The notes beneath the pieces were generated by a model. That model saw only the letters and a program-made list of their open reading frames with translations, ran no database searches and was not told the origin of the DNA. From positions 1,550,001-1,614,000 of the forward strand of contig BSDZ01000078.1 in the NCBI GenBank assembly GCA_030268105.1: DNA of 64,000 nucleotides. The letters run 5' to 3'. Source of the DNA: Volvox africanus (taxonomy: Eukaryota > Chlorophyta > Chlorophyceae > Chlamydomonadales > Volvocaceae). Positions 42,725 to 53,800 of the stretch are shown here, piece by piece. Both the position numbers and the translations under genes were made by a program. Within the stretch, counting starts at the first letter, position 1, and every line of letters begins with the position of its first letter.

Positions 42725-45700
42725 ACAGCTGAACAAATGCATGGTCGGTGGTCATTCGTACGTCCAACTGTGAAGCATCGTTGCTTTTAGTCCTTGAGAA
42801 CGTATCGTTTTATTCATCCCCTCATCTCAAAGTGAGCCGTTCGAACAGTTGGTCAGGTACAGGAGATGTAGACATCAATGTCCGGACACTCCCACATGTT
42901 TGTTGCTACCATTTCACATACATGGACATTGGGTGCCGCGACATAACGACAGTACCGCGCGCGCATCGATATGGAGTCCAGCACAATTGGCCATTGTGCA
43001 AAAGGGAACCTATCGCCTAAGGTACCTTGTCTGTCGTACCAAGATGTCACACCAGAGGAGGGCGGAACTGTTGCGGAGTCTATGGTTAATTTCGCTGTAG
43101 CGGCGTTCGTCCGCCGAAATAAAGAACCCAAGCTTGAAGGGTGCAAAAGAAACCTATCAAATGATAAGGGAAGGCGCCCATGAATTGCTTGTGAGGCCTT
43201 GGGTGCAAACGATTGCTACCACCGCGCAGTCTCTTGTGAAAGATTCTGAGGTCGCAGCCCCCCTATTGCCAAATTATACTGATGCATTTGTCATCCTGGG
43301 GCTCCCACCTATGTTACCTGCTGACCATACGATCCCTCTTGTGCCCGAGCACAACCCGTTTCACAACCTATGTACAGGTTAAGCTCGCTAAAGTTGAGCA
43401 GATGAAGCTGCAAGTGAGGGATCTGCTCGCAAAGGGTATGGTTCGGCCCAGCACATCGCCATATTCCGCACCGATATTGTTTGTCAGTAAGAAGGATGGG
43501 ACGTTGCGCATGTGCATTGATTATTGGGGCTTGAATGCGACCACGATTAAAAATCGCTACCCTTTGCCACGCGTCGATGACCTGCTCGATAAGTTGAAAG
43601 GCTCAGCTTATTTTTCCTCGATTGACCTTCAACAGGGGTATAATCAGATACGCATTGCTGCTTCTGATATTCCGAAAACCGCTTTCCGGACCCCCTTTGG
43701 TCACTTCGAGTACACGGTCTTGTCGTTTGGACTTACTAATGCGCCCGCCACATTTCAAGCAGTGATGGACCGCATGTTCAGACCGTATATCGACAGGTTC
43801 GTCGTCTGTTATTTGGATGATATTTTAATATATTCCAAGACGCGAGAGGAGCACCTGAAGCATCTCGAGCTCGTGCTTGAGGTGATGAAGCGGGAGCAAT
43901 TGTTTGCTAAACGCGCCAAGTGTTTTTGTGCGCAGCCGCAAGTGGAGTATTTGGGCCACATCGTGTCGGCCACTGGGGTCAGGATGGATCCACGGAAAGT
44001 AGCTGTGGTTCCCGAGTGGCCTGCGCCGCAGAACCTTACTGAACTACGCCAGTTCTTGGGTTTGACCAACTACTTCCGTAAGTTTATCAATAAATACTCC
44101 ATTATTGCGGCCCCGCTTACGAACTTGACGAAGAAAGGAGGCTTCGCTTCTCTCGAAGCCTGGACACCCATGTGTCAGCGGGCATTCGAAGAGCTCAAAC
44201 GAATCATCACCGACGACGTTACCCTATCTTTCCCTGATTACTCGTTGCCATTCCGTGTTGAAGTTATATCGGATGCTTCCTTGCATGGAAGTGGCGCTGT
44301 ATTGTTGCAGGAAGGACGACCGATCGCCTTCATGAGTAAGAAGTTCTCGGGTGCGGAGACCTGATATACGACCGGAGAGCAGGAGCTGTTGGCAGTTCTA
44401 CATGCTTTGAAGGAATGGCGTTGTTACCTCGAAGGCCGCCCTTTTACACTGAAGACCGATCACAAGCCGCTGACATTCTTACAGAGTGTCCCTACGCTCA
44501 ACCCACGACAAGCCCGGTGGATGGAGTATCTATCTCGTTTCGACTGTACATGGGAATATATCGCTGGCAGAATTAATATTGCTGACGCCCTCAGTCGACA
44601 TCCATCGTTACACGCTGCAATTTTGGCAGCGCCAGTTACTCGTTCGCGCGGTCAGGAGGTGCCGATAGCAGCAGACCTTGCGCAGCGACTCAAGATGGTG
44701 TATGAAGTGGATCTCTGGTTTGCTTCGCTAAGTAATGTGGAACATTTGCACAAGCGCAACGATTTGTGGCTGCGGAGAGATGGCTCGACCACACAAATCA
44801 TCGTGCCGAACGACAACGCTACGATATTCTTGCTTGGTTCCACGAGGACCCGTTAGCAGGACATCCTGGAAGCACGCGATTGGCAGAGCTAGTACGGCGC
44901 TCGTTTTGGTGGCCACGCGTGGTGAAGGATGCAGAAAACTTCGTGCAAAGGTGCAGTTTATGTCAGCACAACAAAGCACTATCCGGTAAGGGCCAGGGTT
45001 TATTACAACCTTTATCTATACCAGATGCCCCTTGGGAAAGTGTTTCAATGGACTTTGTAGTTGCGCTGCCCAAAACTGAGGGGGGATACGACTCGGTATT
45101 CGTTATGGTTGATCGCTTGACCAAGATGGTTCACTTAGCCCCCTGCACCTCGTCTTGCACCGCTGAGCAAACAGCACGATTATTTTTCGATAACGTGGTC
45201 CGATTGCATGGCATTCCTAAAAATGTGATATCCGATCGCGGCGGTCAATTCACGTCTAAGTTTTGGGAAGCGCTATATCAACTCGTCGGTATGCACGTTC
45301 ATTTGAGCACAGCATATCATCCACAATCCGATGGGCAAACCGAACGCACAAATCGCACGCTGGGCGACATGTTGAGGAATTTCGCGGGACGCACACCCTC
45401 TGTTTGGGATACATTTCTGACTTTGGCAGAATTCACGCTTAACAACGCTGTTAACCGCTCTACAGGTCAAAGCCCTTTCTTTCTGAATTATGGATTCCAC
45501 CCTGCGCTACCTGTGTGGCGAGAGTTGGAGATAAATATCCCTGCGGCTAAAACCTTTGCCAAGTCGTTCCTATCCCGCATGACAGACGCGAAGGCATGCT
45601 TGGACGCGGCACAACAACGGACGACGGACTACTATAATAAATCCAAACGAGATGTAACATTTTCGGTGGGACAAATGGTATTATTGAGCACTAAGAACTT

Positions 45701-46142
45701 GCGTTCGCTTGCCGACGGTTCCCGTAAATTGCTACCTCGCTGGATTGGTCCATATCCCCTTGTTCGCATGGTAGGGAATATAGCCGTGGAGCTATCCCTA
45801 CCTTCTGACATGAATATCCATCCCACATTTCATATTTCCCTCATCCGCCCTTATCGCGGCACGACGCCCGTTACAAACGACACCGATGCCCCTGCAGTAA
45901 TGGACCCCAGTCCCGAGACCTGGATCGCAGGCAAGCAAAAAGTGTATGATGTGGAGCGAATATTTGATTATCGGGTTCGTTGTATAGGTCGACAACGACG
46001 AAAGCGGAAGGTGCATGAATATCTGGTCAAGTGGACTGGCTATTCTAGCGAGCATAATTCATGGGAGCCTATGTGTAACTTCTCGCCGGAAATGAAGCCC
46101 CTAGTGGAGGAAACTCGCCTACGTGCCACGCAGACCCAATGA
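42686..46142 (+). pseudogene. pol: Gyp-D pol, protease deleted
   Basis: Begins in the methyltransferase-like domain, which is joined at about 42919 to sequence after retropepsin; the protease active site is lost. The linker has frameshifts. RT is open from about 43400 with YLDD at 43810-43821; RNase H follows; TGA at 44362-44364 (CGA elsewhere). A small deletion near 44820 shifts the frame, then integrase and chromodomain are open to 46142 (CSLCQHNK, ISDRGGQFTSKFW, HPQSDGQTERTNRTL, YLVKWTGYSSEHNSWEP). The integrase-chromodomain half is about 450 codons without damage. Confidence 0.87.
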
Positions 46143-46186
46143 TCTCTGCAGTCGATGCTGTCCGATGCAGCGAGGACGCTGCATAC

Positions 46187-46201
46187 GGGAGGGGGGATAG
46201 T
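46187..46201 (+). promoter_or_regulatory. Polypurine tract (LTR-A type)
   Basis: GGGAGGGGGGATAGT directly before the LTR-A start TGTTTTACG. Confidence 0.8.
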
Positions 46202-47016
46202 TGTTTTACGCCGGTTCGATCACCGTTTGCACCGAAGTAGGTTGCAATGGATTCGAGCATGATGAGGCATAATACAATCATATTAGCATGATATACTCGA
46301 GTATATCTAGCTAATCAGGCATGCTGCACTACCACCTACGACATCGCGCTGTCGGTCAACATGTTTGACTCGAGGCTGATAATTAATGTGCGATCTATCC
46401 ATTGGCATATTATATCACGTAATAATACTTTAAATATTATTACCTCATCTACGTCATAAACCATACGCGTATGCAAAAATGCGACAATCACGATGGTTGG
46501 GTTGGCAACCGAATATCGATATTCGGACCTTCGCATATTACATATGTTGCATCCATTAATATCACGGATTACGCGATATTTAGAACAGTACTATGAAGGT
46601 ACTCACACTTGAGATCGAAATCCTTGAGACCTGTACTGCACATTGGTATTGCGACATGATAGGTGTGAGGACGGCCGCCTAGAGACCGAAGTCGGCTTGA
46701 CGCTATTTTTGGGTCAAGTACTCGTGTACTTAACTCGGTCTGATTCTGATATATACGTTTTACTCATTTACATTCGGCCTGAGCTATTCTCGCATCCCAT
46801 CTCCAGCTGGATGATGAACATTGCCCACGGGGTCTGACGGCAGACTTCTAATTTGCAACTGAAGATCATTGTAAGTTGAATCTTTCCTTATTTATAAGTC
46901 TTCCACTGTCACGTTGCTTGCACTGAAGTGTCTTGCTGTTCGTAAGCACCATGCACGTGTAGCTAATACTCAGACGTGCAGATTCAGTGCATGATCAAAG
47001 AAGGAAGGATACAACA
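46202..47016 (+). repeat. LTR-A, 3' LTR of Gyp-D
   Basis: 815 bp, TGTTTTACGCCGG...GGATACAACA. It contains perfect palindromes GATATACTCGAGTATATC (46290-46307) and CCGAATATCGATATTCGG (46509-46526), an AT-rich one with arms GTAATAATA/TATTATTAC (46419-46443), and AAGTAC-TCGT-GTACTT (46716-46731). Confidence 0.92.
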
Positions 47017-47066
47017 CATGTGAGGCCACCAGAACGAGCATCGCACTAGCTCTGCCAAACGCGGGG
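47017..47066 (-). pseudogene. Scrap of Gyp-A/D integrase zinc region
   Basis: GGCCACCAGAACGAGC and nearby bases match the antisense integrase zinc region seen at about 59065-59110. It joins LTR-A to a plus-strand Gyp-B pol fragment. Confidence 0.6.
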
Positions 47067-48218
47067 CATGGGTTGTTGCAACCGTTGCCTGTCCCGGATG
47101 CACCATGGGAAAGTGTTTCCATGGACATTGTAGTCATGCTGCCCAAAACTGAGGGGGGATATGATGCGGTGTTCGTAATGGTCGATCGTCTGACTAAGAT
47201 GGTCCACCTAGCACCATGCACATCATCCTGCACGGCTGAGCAAACGGCATGATTGTTTTTCGATAATGTGGTTCGGTTACACGGTGTCCCCAAAAACGTG
47301 ATCTCGGACCGCGGTGGGCAGTTCACGTCTAAGTTTTGGGAAGCGCTCTGCAAGCTAGTTGGCATGCGCGTCAACCTGAGCACAGCGTACCACCCTCTGA
47401 CTGATGGTCAAACCGAACGCACGAATCGTACATTTGGTGATATGTTGCGCAATTATGCTGGTCGCACACCCCTCGTTTGGGATACATGTTTGACTGCAGC
47501 AGAATTCGCGCTTAACAACGCTGTTAACCTCTCCACAGGCAAAAGTCCGTTCTTTTTTTTATAACTACGGGTTTCATCCCGCCCTACCCATGTGGCGTGA
47601 ATTGGAAGTGAACGTGCCTGCTGCTAAGCTTTTTGCCAAGTCTTTTATGTCCCATATCACAGACGTGAAGGCGTGTTTGGACACGGCGCAGCAATGAACG
47701 ACGGAATACTACAACAAATCCAAGCAGGATGTAACGTTTTCGGAAGGGCAACTCGTGTTGCTAAGCACCAAGAACTTGCGTACCTTGGCCGATGGATCCC
47801 GAAAACTTTTACCCCGTTGGATTGGTCCGTATCCTGTCGTGCGCATGGTCGGGAAGGTGGCTGTTGAACTTGCCTTGCCTGCTGATATGACCATTCACCC
47901 CACCTTTCTCGTATCGCTTGTCCGTCCTTATCGTGGTATGGAACCCGTCCCTGAGCCTGCTAACGCCCCCGCAGCGATCGAACCAGTTCCCGAGACCTGG
48001 ATCGCTGGTAAACAGAAGTTTTACGATGTGGAGCGGGTGTTAGATTATCACGCCCGTCGTGTGGGCCGACACTGACGTAAGCGGACAGTACACGAGTACT
48101 TGGTCAAGTGGACAGGGTATACCAGGGAGCACAACTCATGGGAACCGGCATGCAACTTCTCGCAGGACATGAAGCCTCTGCTCGAAGAAGCCCGCAAACA
48201 TGCCACGCAAGCCCAATG
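47067..48218 (+). pseudogene. pol: Gyp-B pol 3' part: integrase and chromodomain, broken
   Basis: Starts in the integrase linker (HGLLQPLPVPDAPWESVSMD). TGA at 47250-47252, a T-run expansion near 47550-47560 that shifts the frame, TGA at 47694-47696 and TGA at 48073-48075. The first and third stops also occur at 53898 and 55168, so this copy and the element at 48279-56126 share a recent defective ancestor. Ends with the chromodomain. Confidence 0.88.
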
Positions 48219-48263
48219 ACCCTTGCATTCTATGCTGTATGAAGCAGCGAGGACGCTGCATAC

Positions 48264-48278
48264 GGGAGGAGGGATAAT
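48264..48278 (+). promoter_or_regulatory. Polypurine tract
   Basis: GGGAGGAGGGATAAT before LTR-B, with one G-to-A change against the usual tract. Confidence 0.75.
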
Positions 48279-49111
48279 TGTTGTGCCACGGTTCGTTCCC
48301 CGCCGATACGTAGGTCGATGCGACACTACGACGTGAAGTGCTATCTTGATGAACGCATGAATGACTTATGCATATGAATGAACTTGCATGACAAACATGT
48401 ATTCGCATACATTTATATTTTTATTTGGCATCTTACCATTATCCATCGCAACATCGCATCATGGCTGATCCGCCTAGCATGCATGAAATCCCGAGTAATT
48501 GAAGTGCGCAATATGCTCGTGCTATGAAACGATAAGTAATATTATCTAGTATAATATTACTTCATTACAGCACACGTTGAGAGCGCCGCACCTGTCGCGA
48601 TACATGCCTTGCAACCGAATATCGTTATTCGGACCCTTGCATCATGCGAATGCCAGAAAGGCTTATCGGTTGTTATATGTGAACATCACCTATGCGCAGT
48701 AGGGTTATCACACTTAGGATCGGCCTCCTAGTGTGAATCTTACGGCATTGCGATGCTGTGAGTATAAGATATACGAGGACAGCTAAGTAAGACAAGACAT
48801 TCGATACCAGAGAACACTCGTGTGTTCTACACTATTATTACTATACGCTCTTCTACTTAGCCTGAGCTAAGCCTAAACTTCCCTATCACCGCAGCGTGAT
48901 GATTGCTTGCTTCCGGCGCTGATGGCGATCTCGTCCATTGCACCGCTTCGATCTGTAAGACTGTAGGTTATATCTCTTCTTGTCTTGAAGTCTTCCGCTG
49001 TCTCTGTTTGCTCACGCTTGCCTTGCTGTACTTGCAAGTGCTCGTGCATCGGTGTTGAAAGCCTTCAGACGCGCAGACACTTATGAGCAAACACGAAGGA
49101 GAGGTACAACA
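48279..49111 (+). repeat. LTR-B shared by two head-to-tail Gyp-B copies
   Basis: 833 bp. It is the 3' LTR of the pol fragment at 47067-48218 and, with PBS at 49112, the 5' LTR of the next element. Its sequence is nearly the same as the truncated LTR at 55752. Confidence 0.92.
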
Positions 49112-49126
49112 AATTGGTATCGAGAC
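49112..49126 (+). promoter_or_regulatory. Primer-binding site (Gyp-B)
   Basis: AATTGGTATCGAGAC directly after the LTR, as at 29416. Confidence 0.65.
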
Positions 49127-49178
49127 AGGTTCGTTGCCTAACTGTCTCTCTTTGTCTAATCGGAAGTAGCTTCTTTCT

Positions 49179-49600
49179 ATGGCGAGTTCCAGTGACGAAC
49201 CACGAGGACCGCTAGATACTTTTGCCGAAGACCTAGGCCGCGCCATATTGGACGCCGCCGCTTCCGGTTTGTAATTGTTTAATTGCTTTTACTTAGATTG
49301 CTGCACTTGTTGTGTAAGTGTACGCTCTGAGTCGCAGGTAACCTCAGTGCACCGGCATTGCTTGCCGCGGCGACTGAGACTGGCTTTCGTCCGGACCAGT
49401 TGGCGACTCTCATCACCCAAACTACGGAGATTAGGACTCAGCTGGGCAAGAGTATCAATCTCCTCAAGAGTACTGTTGGTAGGCTCACCGAATCGCTTTG
49501 TACTCTTGCTTTTGCGATAGAAGCCGTCTTCTATCACGCAAGCCTAGGGTATTGCTTCGTGTTCCATGTCTGCGGAACGCGACGATACACCGCACACTAG
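49179..49600 (+). CDS. Two-exon ORF upstream of Gyp-B gag (predicted)
   Basis: Exon 1 49179-49266, intron 49267-49337 (71 bp, GTTTGT...TCGCAG), exon 2 to 49600, overlapping the gag start at 49566. The predicted protein begins MASSSDEPRGPLDTFAEDLG and has TETGFRPDQLATLITQTTEI and SINLLKSTVG. A 12-bp in-frame deletion against the copy at 29642 keeps the frame, as expected for a coding exon. Confidence 0.5.
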
Positions 49601-50801
49601 CTTAGCAAGCCAACCCGATTTTGTTGTGGCTGCTAGAGCTCCGGATAGAGGTCTTGAGACCGTTGGCACGCGAGCCACACAAGAGCCCCTTGTCCTTCAG
49701 ACCCCTGCCCACTTTATTGTGCCGCATTCAGCAGTTAATACGAATATGGACAACACTGCTGGACCACGGGTTCTGCCATTACCTCAATCGCAAGGGCACG
49801 CTGCCATCCCTGAGGTGATGAGATTGACAATTCCCGTTCCTAGGCTTAATATCTCGCTGGGTGAAAAGACACCAGGCTCTAGCATAGCCGATGCAACTCG
49901 TGCGTTCGTGCGTGACGCTAAAAAGTATCTCCAGGCTGTTCATGGTGGCCATAATGATGGTATCAGGTGTCTCTTCGTTGGCAACACCCTCGAGGGCTCA
50001 GCGAAGGACTGGTATCACGAATGGACCACCGCCCGGGGTGAATATACATTTGACGAGTTGATTTCCGCTCTGCTCGCACGGTTCGCTACTGAGGTGCAAG
50101 CACGTGATGTGGAGGTGCGCAAGGTTTTGGCGGCCGGTACCTATCACATGCGACGGGGTGAAAATGTACCTGCGTACCAGTCACGCTTCGAAGCACTAGT
50201 GACCCCCATTGCTGACCTCACCGAGAACGAGCGTGTCTTTTGGTTAAAGCGAGGCCTGACGAAACTTTTGGCTAAATGGTGCGCTACTGACTTGGCTGGG
50301 GTGCCAATCAAGTCGTATGATGCCTTGGTCACTTTTGCTAAGGGTACGGAGATACGACTCCTTGCCGGTGAAGAAGAAGTCAAGTCTGCCCCTCATGTAA
50401 ATGCCGTGCAAGTGCAGGATCCGCTTGGGGAAGCTGTGGCTCTGGACCAGGAACTTGGAGCTACCCGACCCACGCCTACTGCCACGATGCAACGTAGCAG
50501 CCGGCAACGCAAGGCGCGCGGGGGCTCTAGCTTAGGTGTCCACGGGTCAGGAGGAGCAGGTCCGAGCTCGGACCCAGCTTAGAGCAGGAAGCGTGGTGGT
50601 GCGCCGTCGACGGCAGCTGCACAGCGCTCTGACCCCAATGCAAAGCGGACTCGCGTGGATGACCCTTTGATGCCAAAATGGAATTGCAATTGTTCCGAGT
50701 TCGAGCGTCGGAAAGCGGCCAATGTTTGTCTACGGTGCGCGGAGAGCCATCCTACCAAGGATTGCCTGTTGCTGCCGCCATTTGTACCTCAGCCGAAATA
50801 G
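49566..50801 (+). pseudogene. gag: Gyp-B gag with one late nonsense codon
   Basis: MSAERDDTPHTSLASQPD to UAG 50799-50801. TAG at 50580-50582 (AAG in the copy at 29882) removes the last 70 or so residues, including the knuckle. The capsid-like part is intact (CLFVGNTLEGSAKDWYHEW, VPAYQSRFEAL). Confidence 0.88.
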
Positions 50802-50840
50802 GGGTTTGCCCGGGTTCCTGCGGAGGGGGCACCACCCGGG
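50799..50840 (+). promoter_or_regulatory. Candidate gag/pol stop-readthrough signal (Gyp-B)
   Basis: UAG 50799-50801, 7-nt spacer, CCCGGG 50809-50814, 20-nt loop, CCCGGG 50835-50840. The stem is intact and pol is in frame. Confidence 0.6.
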
Positions 50841-53800
50841 ATTTCTGAACTAACACGTGGTCGGTGGTCATCCTTACGGCCAGCCATGAAGGCATTGTTG
50901 CCTTGAGTACTTGGACACATCGAGCGAGTCATTGCGCGACGCATCACGCTTGACGGACGCACGGGACCTCTCTGCTTCGATCCGCTGTGTAATCTGTTTA
51001 CACCACGCCGTCCCCTGTCGTCTATCGATCCGTCTAACCACGTGGTTTTGTTCATCCCCTCGTCTCTGCATGAGATGTCGGAACAGTTGGCCGTATACAG
51101 GAGATGTAGGCGTCAATATCCAGGCACCGCCGCATGTGTATTACTCCCTGCTTTCTGTCGGCGCAAGGCAGAGGCATCGTTAAGGGGTATGCGGTGTGTC
51201 CATCGGTTCGAGCCGGGCACCGTTTTGTTTAACGGTGTGGATCGGGAGGGTACGCTGGCTCCGTGGCCAGGCACATCCTACTCAGTTGACGTTTGGTACG
51301 AGGCTCCTGATGAGGGTGCCGTAAGTTCAGAACCCGCCCTAAGTGCACTGACGTTGTCTGCCGGGCAGTCGCTCGTAGATAACCGTGTCCCAGTGGTTCA
51401 GATCGGTTTGAATGGCCGTACTCTGAAGGCACTCGTTGACACCGGTGCCAGCGACGACTTCATCTCTGTCGCAGAGGTGAATGCGCTGGGGTTGTCCCCA
51501 GAGTCGTCTGATTGTCCACAGGTTACCCTTGCTGACGGGGGTAAGCATCCCATCGTGGGCAGGATCAGCCTTAGCCTATCGATAGGCCCTTTGGGTGTTG
51601 TGACCCGGCCGTACGTGCTGCAGGGCTTGGCAGAGACTGCACCGTACATAATGGGGTCTTCGACATTACGACAGTACCGCGCGCGCATCGACATGGAGGC
51701 CCCAACCCTGCACATGTGCAAGGGTACTCTGTTGATTAAGGTACCTTTCCTGTCGTTCGAACATGTCACACCAGAGGGGGGCAAAGCTGAGGCGGTGCCT
51801 ATGGTTAATTTCACCGTGACCGCAATGTCCGCGCGAATTGAACCGGAGCTAGTCGGGCGTAAGGAGGCCGTCCATTTGTTACGGAAGGGTGCCCACGGAC
51901 TGCTTTTGAGGCCACGGGTGGGCTGCAGTGCCACCACCGCGTAGATTTCTGTGGATCCTGAGGTTGAGGCCCTGCTGTCGCAGTATGAGGACGTCTTCAA
52001 AGATATCCCTGGCCTACCACCTATGCGTCCTGTTGATCACACAATCCCTCTCATGCCTGGAGCGCAGCCTGTGGCCCGGCCAATGTACAGGTTGTGTCCA
52101 TTGGAGCTGGACGAGGTGAAGCGCCAGGTTTCGGATTTGCTTGCAAAGGGTATGATACGCCCCAGCACATCCCCGTATTCTGCGCCAATTTTGTTCGTTG
52201 GTAAGAAGGATGGGACCTTGCGCATGTGCATCGATTACCGGGGGTTGAATGCGAGCATGGTGAAAAATCGCTACCCTTTGCCACGCGTTGACGACCTGTT
52301 GGATAAGCTGAAGGGCTCGGCTTATTTTTCCTCGATTGACTTACAACAGGGCTATAATCAGATTCGCATCGCTGCCTCTGATATCCCGAAAACCGCTTTT
52401 CGGACGCCCTTCGGTCACTTCGAGTATACGGTCCTATCGTTTGGGTTGACCAATGCCCCTGCGACGTTTCAAGCGGTCATGGACCGCATGTTTCGGATGT
52501 TTATCGACAGGTTCGTTGTTTGCTACCTGGATGACATCTTGGTTTATTCTAAGACGCGCGAGGAGCACTTGGAGCATCTTCGGCTCGTGCTCGACGTGAT
52601 GAGGCGGGAGCAATTGTTTGCTAAATGCGCCAAATGCTTTTGGGCGCAGCCTCAGGTGGAATATTTGGGCCACATTGTGTCGGCCACTGGTGTGAAGATG
52701 GACCCGCGGAAGGTCGCCGTGGTTAGCGATTGGCCCGCGCCTCAGAACCTCACGGAGCTGCGTAAGTTCCTTGGCTTGACCAATTATTTCCGAAAGTTCA
52801 TTGAAAAATATTCCATCATTGCAGCCCCGCTTACTAACTTAACTCGCAAAGGCGTTTTCGTTTCGCTAGAGTCGTGGACGTCGCAATGCCAGCGGGCATT
52901 CGAAGAGCTCAAGCGAACCATTGCCGAAGATGTCACCCTTGCATTCCCTGATTACTCGTTGCCGTTTCGTGTGGAGGTTGTTTCTGATGCCTCAGTATTT
53001 GGAAGCGGCGCTGTATTGTTACAGGAAGGGCGACCGATCGCCTTCACGAGTAAGAAGTTTTCTGGTGCGGAGATTCGCTACACCACCGGGGAACAGGAGC
53101 TTCTGGCAGTGCTGCATGCTTTAAAGGAATGGCGCTGTTACCTCAAGGGACGCCCATTTACTTTAAAGACTGACCACAAGCCCCTAACGTTTTTGCAAAG
53201 CGTTCCGACGTTGAACCGCCGTCAGGCTAGGTGGATGGAATACCTAGCTAGGTTCGACTGCACCTGGGAGTACATTTCTGGTAAACTGAATATTGCCGAT
53301 GCTCTCAGTCGACATCCGTCACTACACGCTGCAATTTTGGCAGCGCCCGTCATGCGACCGCATAACGAGGAGGTGCCGATCGTGACGGACCTCGCGGAGA
53401 GGTTGAAGGTTGCCTACAACGCAGATGCCTGGTTCTCGGAGCCGACTAATGTAGAAAACCTTCGCAAGCAGAATGGCCTTTGGCTACGGACGGAGGGTGC
53501 AGCTACGCAAATCGTCGTTCCGAACGACGACGCGCTATGCTACGACATCCTTGCACGGTTCCACGAGGACCCGTTAGCAGGACACCCTGGTAGCAAGCGG
53601 TTGGTTGAGTTGGTGCAACGTTCCTTTTGGTGGCCTCGCTTGGCTAAGGATGAGGTGAACTTCGTACAGACATGCAGTCTGTGCCAGCGCAATAAGGCTT
53701 TGTCCGGTAAGGGGCATGGGTTGTTGCAACCGTTGCCTGTCCCGGATGCACCATGGGAAAGTGTTTCCATGGACTTTGTAGTCGCGCTGCCCAAAACTGA

